Assembly (NCBI RefSeq): GCF_035222485.1
Contig: NW_026946671.1
Location: forward strand, 1,736,001-1,800,000
Length of the DNA: 64,000 nt
Reading direction: 5' to 3'
DNA from: Podospora pseudoanserina
Taxonomy: Eukaryota; Ascomycota; Sordariomycetes; Sordariales; Podosporaceae
Part shown: positions 10,680 through 21,717 of the stretch, piece after piece
How the letters are laid out: the number at the start of each line of letters is the position of its first letter
How positions within the stretch are numbered: position 1 is the stretch's first letter
The notes under the pieces: model-generated
What the model saw: the letters and a program-made list of their open reading frames with translations, nothing else
What the model was told of the DNA's origin: nothing
The model's database searches: none
Program-made: the position numbers and the translations under genes

Positions 10680-13600
10680 CTAGCTAAGAAGCTCCCTGAT
10701 GTCTTCAATCCTCTGGACCCTTTTTTCCTCGTCTGACATCATTCCAAGGGACGAGGCACTACGAGTAAGGGGAACTCATGTCAGCAAACTGATTGCAGGG
10801 GCCTTGGAGGTGGCTAGAGACTCACATGAACTTTTTCCTTTCTTGTATCTTGAGCATCCTCTCCTCCACGCTGCCCTTTGCAATGAAGCGGTAAATCTTG
10901 ACCTCGTCCTCTTGACCCATCCGGTGTACTCTGTCGATAGCTTGCGCCTCGATTGCGTAACTCCACCAAGGGTCCATCATAAACACCCTTTTTGCCATGG
11001 TAAGGTTCAGTCCAACCCCGCCTGCCTTAAGACTGAGCAAGAGCACGGTAAATCGTTTGGACTCTTTGAACTCCTCGAGTACAGCGGCCCGGGCCTTTTG
11101 GCTCATTGAACCATCCAGTCGCACGAAATGCATGTTGGCTTGGGTGAGAGCTGGTTCGATGAGAGAAAGAAACGACGTGAACTGACTGAAGACGACGGAC
11201 TTAATTGTAGGGTGTCCCTTCCGCAGCCCACGTAGTTTCTTGATGAGTGTTACAATCTTTGCAGAAGAGTTGTTGACCCCGAGGCGCTGCAGCGTAACAC
11301 GCGACCCATCACCAGGCCTTCCATCATCGAGATCATCATCATGACGGACAACTTCGAATAAATCTCGGTTGTTGATAGGCTCACGACACTGAAAACACTT
11401 TGGCAACTCGTTCTTGTCTGTTTGATACTGAATATAGTCAAGCAAGCACTTTTTGCAAGCGGAATGCCAACACCCAGTTACGGTTTGGTCAATGATCGGT
11501 TCCTCGGCGCAAATGGGACACTCGTTGGACGCCTCGTCTCGGATCTGGTTCAGCACATGGGCGCCGAAAGCGTTGGAGTCGGCGGCATCATCTGTCGTCG
11601 CTGTAAAGCGTTCGATGAGGGCCTGGAGATCCATATCGTCTGCCAATCCGGCAGCCGCGTCTGCAGCGGCAGCAGCTTCTTCGTCATCTGCATTGGCACT
11701 GAGATGGCGAACGAGGACAGGGTGACAACAGGATTGTCTAAGACGTAAAATCTGGGCAAAGATGCTGGTAAAAGCCTTCATCACAGTGCCTGCCTCCACA
11801 TTGGCATTGAATGTGCGCTTGGCGCTGGTGAAGACATACTCGTACACGTCGCGCTCAGCCTTGGAAAGCTCGATGTCGACAATTTCGACGTGTTTCGGCG
11901 GAAGTGGAACCAGTGGTAAACCGTCGGGAGTCTTCATGTCCTTCGTCCGCCTCATCACCAAGGGTTCTAAGACCGTCTGGACAACATCCAAGGCCCGCAC
12001 AAAATCTGTGGATTCAAATGGCACCGTGATGAACGTACGCCAAAAAGAAAAGTTATTCCAGGGCTCCACCCGCAGAAACCGGACGAGGCTGAATAGGTCC
12101 TCTAGCTTGTTCACAATCGGGGTGCCCGTCAGCGCCCATCTGTGCTCCGCCGTAATTTCATAACAAGCTCTTGAAGTCTTGGCCTGTCGATTCTTGATAT
12201 TGTGTGCCTCGTCCAAGATAACCCGGAAGAAGTTGAGTGAAAAGAGACCACGAGTGGTTGCCCTGTCACCACCTTTTGATGCAATCTGAGTGAATTCCGA
12301 CAACACCACACCATAGCTGGTGATGATTAGATCCGGAGCATTTTCGGCGTTGGCTTCAGAGCATAAGGTCAAGAGATCAGCATTTTTCTCGGCTCCATAG
12401 TAGACCATGGACTTCAGGGTGCCCTCCTTTGAAGCCTTCTCGGCTTCACTCTGCCACTGGGCCAGCAGGGACATTGGCGCGACAACCAGGGTCGTACATG
12501 GGGCGTTGGCTGCGATACTTGCGCCATTGACGACGGACAGACGGGGAAGTTGATTAACAAAGCCAACTGGGTGAGGAGGAGACTGCCGTGCTTTCACTGC
12601 CACATCGGACCTATGCGAATGAATCAGGCTGAGCATTTGGATCGTTTTTCCCAACCCCATTTCATCAGCCAGAATACCCCCTAGACAGTGCTGTTCTTGA
12701 CGCGGGAATTCTAAAGATAAATCTCCCGAGTATGGGTTGATATAAAATGCAGGTTGATCGGGGACCTGGGGCAGGTCCTTATCATCGTAGTCCTTCAGAG
12801 GCCAGGTGTACTCTTCCCAAAGAGGATGCATAGACTCCTCACGCTCCTTGTTTTGCTGGTCCTTTTCCTTCGCCATCATCCAATACAGAGACTGTTTTTG
12901 ATAGGTACGAAGAGTCATGGCAAAGGTATCAGCTGGCTCGGCCTCGGGCGTATTGAAGTCGAATGACTGGGCTTTCTTGTAGAGCGCGTCAAGCTGGTCT
13001 TGCTCAAGTTCTTGCCCATCTTCGTTCTCGTCAGAGTTCGGAGAAGAGGATGGGTTTTCCTGAGACTCTGACCGGGTTGTTGGTTTTTCCTTTTCTTTCT
13101 TATCCTCCATTTCGGCCGCCTGAAGTAGTTCTTGACGTCGATGTTTGGCGGCGGCAGAATTTGCTCGGGTTGGGACCAGGTTGATCTCCTGGAAGAGCCT
13201 GACGAGAGCTACCTGCCGCAGCCGCAAACTCCTTTCCTCTGTCGACTCGCCTTGATCGAACGGACTGGCATCTCTGTTATCGGCGACTTGGAACCCCCTT
13301 CCAAGAAAACAAGACCGCAAGAGCGAACATCTGAGCTGGAGATAAACAGTGTCGTTTGTCCGAAGCCGGTCAGGAGCATATACACATATGCCCTCGAATT
13401 TGCACATCTTTTGGTCTATCAAAGTTGAGACCCAATCAGCGGTTTCTTTTGCCAGACGGCCGATCTCTCGACCAGTCCTATCAGAGAAGCGGACAATCAC
13501 ATCGTTCCTCCTCGCAGTAGCGGCCGTGAGCTTGGATTGTACTTTGTTCTTGGGAGGCTGGATCTTATGACGTTCAATCATGACGATATCTCCATGCTTC

Positions 13601-14085
13601 ACAAGACCAGCGCCACTTCGTGTTGCCCAGCCTTCGGCACCAAAGGCGCCGATATAGCGTGATTCAGGCATCGAGTGGAATGCGGCTGGCGCTTGGTGAG
13701 GTACCTTCGGACTGGCTCTGTTGCTTTGTGTGGGGGACGTGGGGCCGGGTCGCATCGTGGCAGTTGGCGGGGCCTTCCTTTTCAGGGTCCTCCAGGTGCC
13801 GTCAAGATAGAGGTTGATTGCCCTCTCGACATTGTCCCCACAATGTTCTTTGAGGATGGCGATGATGTCGGGGCTGACGGTCTCGCCAACGAAGCTCTCG
13901 AAGGTAGGTTGGTCAAAAGCTATCACGGCGGGATTCATGTCGGAAGTAGCAGCAGTTTTCGGGAAGTCATTTGGTGGTGGGGACGAGAGGTTCGCATATT
14001 GAGTCGCATGTTCTTCTTGAGGTTGTGCGCCGGAAAAGAAGCGGCGTCTTTTGCTTGGGGGTTCGTCTGAGTCGGCAAAGTCCAT
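10680..14085 (-). CDS. RAD5: DNA repair protein Rad5 (SNF2 helicase with HIRAN and RING domains)
   Basis: Two exons, 10826-14085 and 10680-10758, split by a 67 bp intron (10759-10825); 1112 residues. In order: a UBA-like N-terminal segment (about 55-95), HIRAN domain (about 164-262), SNF2 ATPase with D-E-M-G-L-G-K-T (about 473-480) and a DEAH box (about 621-624), a C3HC4 RING inserted between the two helicase lobes (CPICAEEP from about 853), and the C-terminal helicase lobe with DRVHRMGQ. The short last exon restores the family's C-terminal end, finishing IEDIRELLS. Rad5 (HLTF in animals) is the ubiquitin ligase and translocase that, with Ubc13-Mms2, extends K63-linked ubiquitin chains on PCNA and drives error-free bypass and fork reversal. 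It acts in the nucleus. All key motifs are intact. Confidence 0.96.
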
Positions 14086-14462
14086 ATTGAAAGCAGGTGG
14101 GTGTCGCTGAGCAAAAGGATGGTGGCGGTACGTATCCGTGGTCTTTAACGTTGCATGGTTGCATGTGGAAGACGCGCCGAGTCAACGGGACCGCGAATTT
14201 TGGCGTTGCTGATCCACAAAATCAGGTGACCATGTTGCTAGTTAATTTAACGTGTCAGGACCCGCTATTTCGTCATTGAAGTTCCAAGACGATCATTCCT
14301 AGCGATCCGTTGCAATTGGCGAAAATGACCATCGCTTTGATCCCCAAGGTACACAGTATGTTTGCTGTTCCTCACCCAAAACGCCGCAACAGAATGGAAA
14401 GGGTTTTGACTTTGACTTGCAGGATGGAGCCACTGCGCTAGGGCGCCTCACAAACACTATCT
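14086..14462. promoter_or_regulatory. Shared divergent promoter, RAD5 and NDUFAF6-like gene
   Basis: 377 bp separate the start codons of two divergently transcribed genes, so both promoters must lie here. No TATA box placed convincingly for either side; no known repair-gene element was recognised. Confidence 0.6.
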
Positions 14463-15627
14463 ATGTATCGGTCGATTCGAACTGCTGGCCATGGCCTGAA
14501 GTGGACGGCCCCCCGATGGGTTCGAGAATGCCGTCGCGGCATTGTCACAGATGCCGATGTGACTCAGTCCCGCGACTACTGTCTAAACCAGCTCAAGTAC
14601 GTCTCCATCCACCACCTACGAGGCAAATAAGAGGCTGACGACCCTTTGCAGACATAGCGATTATGAGACCTACTTGATACGGCAGTTTGTTCCGCGGTCA
14701 GCAAACGATGCATACCATGCGCTCCGGACACTCAATCTCGAGCTTGCTCGGCTTCCCGAAACCGTCTCCAACCCCACCATCGGCCGACTGCGCATCCAGT
14801 TCTGGCGTGACACAATCGAGAGGGTCTTTGCTGGAAGCCCGCCTCGAGAACCTATCGCCATCTTGTTGCACAGTGCTATTGCGCAATTGAAGTCCAGGGC
14901 TGGGGATGGAAGTGCCAACTCTCTCAAATTCTGGCTGCTGAGGTTTCTCAAAACAAGGGAACGGCACATGGAGAACAGGCCCTTCGTCAGTTTGGCCGCT
15001 CTGGAGGACTATTCCGAGAACACCTACGCGACCTTGATGTACATGACGCTGGCTTTCATGCCCATGCGGTCTGTCCACATGGATCACCTCGCCAGCCATA
15101 TTGGCAAAGCTTGCGGCATTGTCGCGACACTACGGGGAATTCCAGTGCTCGCGGCACCTTCAACGCCCATCCAGGGGCCCTCAGGGGCCAATCTCGGGAG
15201 CACCCGAAGCCCGGCGCTTCTGCTTCCCCTGGATGTCATGGCGGATGCGGGCTTGAAAGAGGAAGATGTCTTTCGAATGGGTCCTAACGCTGAGGGACTT
15301 CAGGATGCTGTTTTCCACGTCGCCACGCGTGCCAATGATCATCTTATTACAGCCCGGGAGATGCTCAAGAACCTGAGGTTGGGAAAAGGGCCTGATCACG
15401 ACTATGAACACGAAGGTGAAGCCGAACATGTGTATTCATCTGCTGCACACAACGTCGAGACTGCTGGTTCCGATGTCAAGCGTGGGTTTGGTGTGTTGCT
15501 GGAGGCTGTTGCAGCCGGGGATTATCTGAAGCGTTTGGAGAACGCCAACTTTGACCCCTTCAAGGTAAAGAAAAGTTGGAAGCTTCCCTGGTCGTTATGG
15601 CAGGCGCTTAGGCATGAGCAAATTTGA
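14463..15627 (+). CDS. NDUFAF6-like complex I assembly factor (squalene/phytoene synthase fold)
   Basis: Two exons, 14463-14596 and 14652-15627 (intron 55 bp, GTACGT...TTGCAG), 369 residues. The first ~35 residues are rich in Arg and lack acidic residues, a mitochondrial presequence. The rest has the all-helical isoprenyl-synthase-like fold: R-x-x-Y-x-A-L-R-like helix, N-P-T-I-G-R-L-R-I-Q-F-W-R-D, and a later helix around HMDHLASHIGKACGIVATLRG. The aspartate-rich catalytic motifs of true squalene and phytoene synthases are not present, which matches NDUFAF6, a mitochondrial matrix-side factor needed for biogenesis of the ND1 module of complex I. It is therefore unlikely to be an enzyme of isoprenoid synthesis. 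Family assignment is strong by pattern; the function is by homology. Confidence 0.88.
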
Positions 15628-18600
15628 TGATCTGTCACGAGCAGTTGTTTAGATGATGCCAGAGATCTCTGTTTGCCTTGAATCTAAATGGTGAACCCAA
15701 TTGTTCTACTTTAGAGCCAAACCAGGGGCGCCGATGTTCATGAAACATTCGTTTTTTATTTTGGTTTGATGAGTGTTGGACCATCACGGTGTTGTCTCAG
15801 GCTCTGGAGAATTCTAGTATTACCAGCCTCATCGTGGTATTCTGGTTTTCGACCCTCTCCCAAGGTGTGATGCTGAGCTGTCGTTCTCGCGCCTTCAATA
15901 AGCGGCTGTAGCCGAGACTAGAATCCACCATGATGGGAAACACAGCGAGAGCATCAGAGAATTTTGCTTGCCAGACTCCACATCCCGCAGTTGAAAGTCA
16001 ACGGAACCAGGTACATGGTGGAGTCCTTTCGTTCTCGACCCAAGGGATCCAGGGAATCCAGGAATCCAGGAACATATCCGTTGACAGGCGCTAGCTAGCC
16101 ATGGATCAAGGAAGGAAGTCCCAGAGCGAGGATTGATGCGTATTTATGTCCTTAACATAACAAAGTATTGAGCCACACTGCCACTGAATCCTGTTATATC
16201 AATTATCTTGCAAGTTGTTGCCTTGCATTTTGCAAAGCCATTAGGTTAGCCACAGTGCCACTGACCCAGGACTTGCATATGGGATGAAGCTTTTGAAAGC
16301 CGAGCATCGTCGAGAGTCTAGGCCACGATGCGCTCTCAATGTTTACTCGATATTTACTCGATAGTTTTATTTTGGCGAGACCGTCAATGACCCAAGTGTC
16401 CGGGAGAAAACCCCCTAGGTCGGCGGGGCCCCATAGCAGGTGCCACTTCCGAGAGAGTTTCGGCCCGGTGCCCCGCATCCCTTTGGCTGGTAAAAAGGTC
16501 CCATTTCGGTGGGGCCACTTTTGAACCAATAGGAGAGCAATCTCTAAGCGAACTATTCTATATACAACCGCTAAATAAGCGCTGAAAAAAAGAGAAGTAG
16601 TACCTGAAAAGCTCTATACTTATAGCGACCCTTAGTGGGTGTGGTGCTATAATTCGCTGTCACTTACATGCTTATTTTGTGGCAGAGCAGCCCCACCGAA
16701 ATTGGACTTTTCGCCCAGTCAAAGGGATAAAATGTCGGCTCCTTCCGACATCACGGACTCGGCCGTCCTAAAGCCAGTTTGTCCGACCCCAGCGATTTCC
16801 GGTGCCTGAAACACATGAATTATGACTGGGTTTTTTCCCCAGTTTTTTTCCTCAAACGTCCCATCGCAGGCCGCCTGAAGCCCTGGTGCCCTGGTACTCA
16901 GAATACAGCCTGGTAGCGTTTTGTTGCTGGAGTTGACGAATTGGCCAATGACATCTTTGACAAGGTTTCCGTTTACACACCATCAGTAAACCGCCCAAGT
17001 TGGCCTGCAGGTTAAAAGATCGTTTGGCTGGGAGGTTCCTGGAATTACCTAACTGGAACTGCACCTGGTGCATCTGGGCATCAGGTGGCACATGAGGCTC
17101 TCACCCAGACTGCTCGATGCAACGCACAACGCCCGACGGAACATGCCATCTCCGAGGAAGTCTGAAGTTGGCAGAGACACGTGGTTTTGGAAGACTTTTA
17201 GATGATTTATGTCACGCGGTACTCTGAGGGCCTGTGTTATTTATTTTTACGGATAACCCAGTACCGAGCGTAGATACGATATACGCACTGTCGAGTATTT
17301 TAGAGATATCTGAGCATCGCGTCATAGGGCTGGATCTTAGCGCAGAAGCAGAAATGGCGGGGGAAATTAATACCATCCAGGCGAGGGGTTCCCGCACAAC
17401 TCTTGTTTTTCAGTCTCTTTGCACCACAAACGTCAGCTTGCAGGGGAGCAGCGAGAAATTTGCAGTGGACAAAGGAAAGGGGGACGAATGTTCGACTCGA
17501 GCTTGGCTTCTTCGGCCGCTTTCCAAGCACCCGGTGCAAGCTTGGAATATGGGGCAAACAAAGCCAATTCCATGGAACAGAACCTTTGCCGCACACAAAA
17601 TTTTCCTCGAGGTGGAGCCCCAGGACTTTGGGAAGAGGTCACTGGGTCACCAGGTGACCCTGGATTTTGCCTTGACAGTCTCTCCAGCGGAGCCCAAAGA
17701 GCTTGAAGCTTGAAAGCTGGCATCCAGTTTGTGAGCTCATGCAAGCCTTGTGACTAGTAGGTTGGCTTTCAGCATTAGCCCGTGACCTGAAAAGCGTGCC
17801 TCCAGCCCCAGTCCACCACTCACTTGCAAGTTGGAAGAAAGGTACGACGGCAGATCGCAGACCTGGAACATGCGGTTGCCATTGTCCTCATTATTCCCTG
17901 GAGAGATGGGGCTCTTCGGTAAGCTCGGAGCACTGACATTTGCTCTCCGGATGTCTCACTCAGCACTGATCTCGGCTTCGGCGAGGGCTCGGTATGGATA
18001 CCGACTGTGATGCTGACTGGCCCGGGCAGTGGAGTGAACTGACATGCGGGATCGACCAGGTGAAGATCCGCCCTGCACATGGAAGAGGTAGTGTAAGGGG
18101 TGCTCCAGATCAATGCTTGGTACGAACCACTGTCTGTCTTTTTGCAAGTATTTTTCCACCTAACTTATGTGAGCCCACGTCACCGTCAAAACTCATCAGG
18201 CACTCAGAACCGCCGGGGCACACAGCATCAAAACAAGTGCTACCCTGGCTGCGCAATGATGAGAAGCCTTTCCTGGACTCATGCTGTCAAGACCATGTGG
18301 ACCGGAAGTGGACTACAAGGTGCACACAACAAAGGGGATCGATCGATGGCGGAGCAACAAGGTCCAGCTGGTCGGTTTTGTTCGCGGCCCTGCCGCTCGC
18401 TCGGTCGGTGGTGGGCTGTCCAGGTGGAACCCTTTAAGCCCTGGCCATCTATTACACATAATTACTTGATGGAAAAGGCCGGACTGGTCCCCGGGGACAT
18501 ACAAATACTCTGACGAGCCAGCATCCTGCTCTTGCGTCAGACCTCTGAGTAATTGTTGGTAGACTTATAGCCGTGCTCTTTCAAACCATAGACGTTATCC

Positions 18601-19111
18601 CACCACCCATCTCCACGCTGTTATTCTCATCTTCACACCCTCAAATCCCAACACTGGGTAACCCCAGCTTCACTTTCCAGTCAAGAAAACGAGCCACGGG
18701 CACTCGATTACATACCACGCGTCGAAGGATAATCGAATCGAATCAAAAGAAGGCGAACTATCTCTTGTTGACATTTCATGGATATTGGGGACAGGGAAAA
18801 CCACCGCAACGAGGATTTTCCACGAAAACCAAGGGCGCCACCTCAACACCTAGCAACTGGACCACTTTCAGCAGTTTTGGCTTTCGCAGGTGACACGGCA
18901 GCTCTGACACACACACTGCGCGGAGCGCTCAAGCTACCTATCCTCCCGTGACACCTTCCCCGCATTCTCTAGGCCTTTCTAGGCCTCAGCAGAAGCGGCG
19001 CATCCAGCAGCAGGCCGCCTGCAGCCGGTAGTAGCCCCGTGCCTGCCCCGAGCCCACCCCGCTATTGGCAGGGGCTTCCCTAACTTGGAAATCAATAATA
19101 GAACAGCCAAT
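15628..19111. other. Long intergenic region with a MITE-like element
   Basis: About 3.5 kb between two plus-strand genes. It holds a MITE-like inverted-repeat element (16477-16728, listed separately), short tandem motifs such as AATCCAGG steps near 16055-16075 and a duplicated TTTACTCGATA near 16340-16362. Frames of up to 159 codons (17234-17713) show no domain, signal or orthologous feature that I can recognise. The right-hand kilobase, pyrimidine-rich and with several ATGs, probably contains the promoter and a long leader of the arrestin gene. Confidence 0.6.
16477..16728. mobile_element. MITE-like element with ~40 bp terminal inverted repeats
   Basis: The left end (16477-16516) and the reverse complement of the right end (16689-16728) match over about 40 bp with a few mismatches and one or two short gaps: both read ATCCCTTTG, then CTGG, then AAAAGGTCC or AAAAGTCC, then ATTTCGGTGGGG. 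The inside, about 170 bp, has no reading frame of note. A non-coding DNA element bounded by inverted repeats of this size fits a miniature inverted-repeat transposable element moved by a transposase elsewhere. I could not fix a target-site duplication: a two-base AT flanks an outer CCC...GGG boundary on both sides but is too short to be decisive. The superfamily is unknown. Confidence 0.6.
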
Positions 19112-20761
19112 ATGCCACACCGAGTAGCCAACTTCTTCCGGTCGTCGACCCATTCCCTGGAGCACCAAGTTTCAAATTTCACCAAAAAGTCATCCTCGGG
19201 TTCCCGGAGACGGGCCTCCCCACCCGGCAGCGGAAGAAGTACGGGCTCAGAGTTAGTGGCCTATACATCTGAAGAGGAGCTTGACGATTCCCATGCTCCG
19301 CCCTACGTTCCACGCTTGAAGATGGGCGACTCCCGGACCAGCAGTTTTACCTCGGATTCACACAAAGAAAAGGATCATGGGCACCACCACCGCCTCTCGT
19401 TCCCCGGCATGCATTTTGGGCGGTCCAACAAGGAGAGCCATGTACACACCCCCGCCTCGCTGGACTGGAAGCTCGAGTCTCCGCCCATCGTCATGTACGG
19501 GAATGCCGAGAACAGCACCGGCGCTCTGCTATCCGGGCAGCTCTTTCTCCACATCAAGGATGAGGCCCTGGAAATCGAATCGTTTACAGCGACGCTCACT
19601 ATCCGGGTATCGCAAAAGAAGCCTTTTACCAACCACTGTGCCGAGTGCACCAGTCAGTATACCGAGATCAAAAAGTGGTCTATGCTCGAGCACCCCTTGG
19701 TGATGATGAGAGGTAGGTGTTGTTTGAGAGGTGGCCTTGCAAATCTCATAGGCTGACACCGTGTCACATTAGGCCAGCATTCGTTCCCATTCTCTGTGCT
19801 CATGGAGGGCCATTTACCTGCCAGCATGGAAACTCCTCTCGTCTCGATCTCATACGAGTTCAAAGCCGAAGCCATTCCCAGGAGCAACGGCATCACCCCG
19901 GTACCGCCCATCAGGCTCGAAAAGGTGCTCGATGTCAAACGCAGTCTCCCAGCATCCGAGATACCACATCACTCCGTCCGAGTGTTCCCCCCCACCAACA
20001 TCAAGGCCAGTGCGCACTACCCTCACGTCATACACCCGATTGGAAGCTACACTTTGGCACTTCGACTGGATGGAATCTCTAAGCTCAATCCGAAGGTGAA
20101 CACGATAGAATACTGGAAACTCAAGAAGCTCACGTGGCGACTGGAGGAAACGATCAAGACGGTAGCACCGGCATGCGGTCGGCACAGTCCCAGATTGGGA
20201 GATAGGGAGGAGGGTGCGCAGCCCAAGAAAGGCATCGTTCGTAGCGACACGCGGATCATTGGTGAAAAGACGCTGTTCTCGGGCTGGAAAAGTGACTATA
20301 CCAGCGCCAATGACGCCAAGGTGGAGCTCGAGCTGGAGTACAGCCTAGGGAAGCACGCCAGGTCTGCCTGTGATACCAAGAGCCAGGATGGGACCGAGGT
20401 GAGTCACCAGCTGATGGTGGAGATGGTGGTCTCTCAGGAATGGGCGCCAGTGAACAAGCCCTCTTTGGTCACTCACACCGGGGTTGGACGCATCCTGCGC
20501 ATGCATTTCGGCACCATTTTGACGGAGCGCGGGGGCATTGGGATCAGCTGGGATAACGAAGCCCCGCCTATTTATCAAGATGTGCCCCCCAGCCCGCCGG
20601 CCTATTCTCAAGAAACCAATCTGCACAGCGACGCGTCAATTGCCGAGATGATTGAGCCACTGGATAGCGCTCTGATAGCGGGCCCGGTGCACAGGTTGGT
20701 GGTGGAAGAGGAAGGAGGAAGCTCTCGCGGTCATCGGAGGGCAAGTTCTGAAGGGAGGTGA
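19112..20761 (+). CDS. Arrestin-related trafficking adaptor, LDB19/Art1 type
   Basis: Two exons, 19112-19712 and 19773-20761 (60 bp intron, GTAGGT...CATTAG), 529 residues. Start is ATG 19112 (MPHRVANFFR); the frame upstream has no other ATG. A basic, Ser-rich N-terminal segment of ~110 residues is followed by the arrestin-like LDB19 domain: LESPPIVMYGNAENSTGALL, beta strands through IESFTATLTIRVSQ, a cysteine pair (HCAECTS), then HSFPFSVLMEGHLPASMETP, typical of the N-lobe, and a C-lobe with EYWKLKKLTWRLEETIK. The tail carries PPIYQ and PPAYS, PPxY-type motifs that recruit Rsp5-family ubiquitin ligases. Yeast Ldb19/Art1 directs ubiquitylation and endocytosis of amino acid permeases such as Can1 and Mup1; an equivalent plasma-membrane role is inferred here. 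Confidence 0.9.
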
Positions 20762-21717
20762 AAAGCCCCTTTCAGCTGGGCCCGGACGTTCCACTGCAGT
20801 CAGACTGGTGGGAAACCTCCACCCTATGGTCAACAAGTGTGCATTTTTGAAAAGGGAGACGGCGAGCAATGGGCTTGACAGCGGCGTTTATTTGTTTTGT
20901 TTGCATTATACCCCCGGGAACAGCGTCAGCAGCACGCATGGCAGTTCTATCTACAATCTTGCAATTTGGGCGTTTTTTTCTGTTTGGACTTGTTTCAGGG
21001 ACAAAAAAAAAAGGAAGGAGGAGCGGGGGTGAGAGCAATCGGTCAGTTTGGTGTCTATAGAGCAAGAGTTGTTGCGTTTTCAAAGGGTCTGGCATCTCCT
21101 CGGCTGGAGCATTCAAGAAAAGGGCGTTTGGAGGCAAGGAAATTGAAAAAGGGGAAGGGTCTGCATCTGTCATGATTCATGGCCATTATCGAGAGAGTGG
21201 GAACAAAGAGATATATATATTGTACATACTCCCACAATGAAAATTATACAACCATAAAGAGTCTATTGCTCTTTTGCTTTTTTTCCAAAATTGATCTATA
21301 TTAGAGCTGCCCTGGGAATAGAATCAGGATGATGTCAAAGCCATGTAGGTACTTCCAGTTTGCGGGGAGGTGGGGATGGGGAAGTTGGCTTATCGATAAG
21401 TCACCTAACCCTTCATGGACGTTTACTCACCTGCCGTTAGCTCAGGTTCGATTGGTGGTGACTCGACGGAGCTTCGACTCAACCGGCGAACCTAGGCCTA
21501 CATTCCAGCATCTTGGACTCATTGTTTCCCTCTAGACTTATATCCCTCCTCGCGTCTTCTTGCATAAATAGCCAACAGCAGCTGTCTTTGGTATTGCACT
21601 GACCCAGCCGGTGTCTTTCTTCTGAGTTGGCATCCGGTGGAGCTTGCTTCCTTGTTGGTGTTCCATCCGTTTGCATCGCCTTCATCTAGGAGCTCAAGAG
21701 AGCACCCCGCCACAATC
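20762..21717. other. Intergenic region, arrestin 3' end and GTPase promoter
   Basis: About 950 bp without a recognised gene. It contains an A10 run (around 21003), a TATATATAT stretch near 21211 and a 12 bp palindrome at 21389-21400, listed separately. Confidence 0.6.
21389..21400. promoter_or_regulatory. Palindrome CTTATCGATAAG, possible factor site
   Basis: A perfect 12 bp palindrome about 320 bp upstream of the GTPase start codon. It contains two opposed GATA cores and an internal TATCGATA. Such a palindrome may bind a dimeric factor or a GATA factor pair; a random 12 bp palindrome is not rare enough to be proof. Confidence 0.25.

Noticed and set aside
14463-15627. True squalene or phytoene synthase
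   Set aside because: The paired aspartate-rich catalytic motifs are missing and a mitochondrial presequence is present, as in NDUFAF6.
17234-17713. 159-codon plus-strand frame in the intergenic region
   Set aside because: No signal peptide, domain or conserved motif; other frames of similar size overlap it on both strands, as expected by chance.
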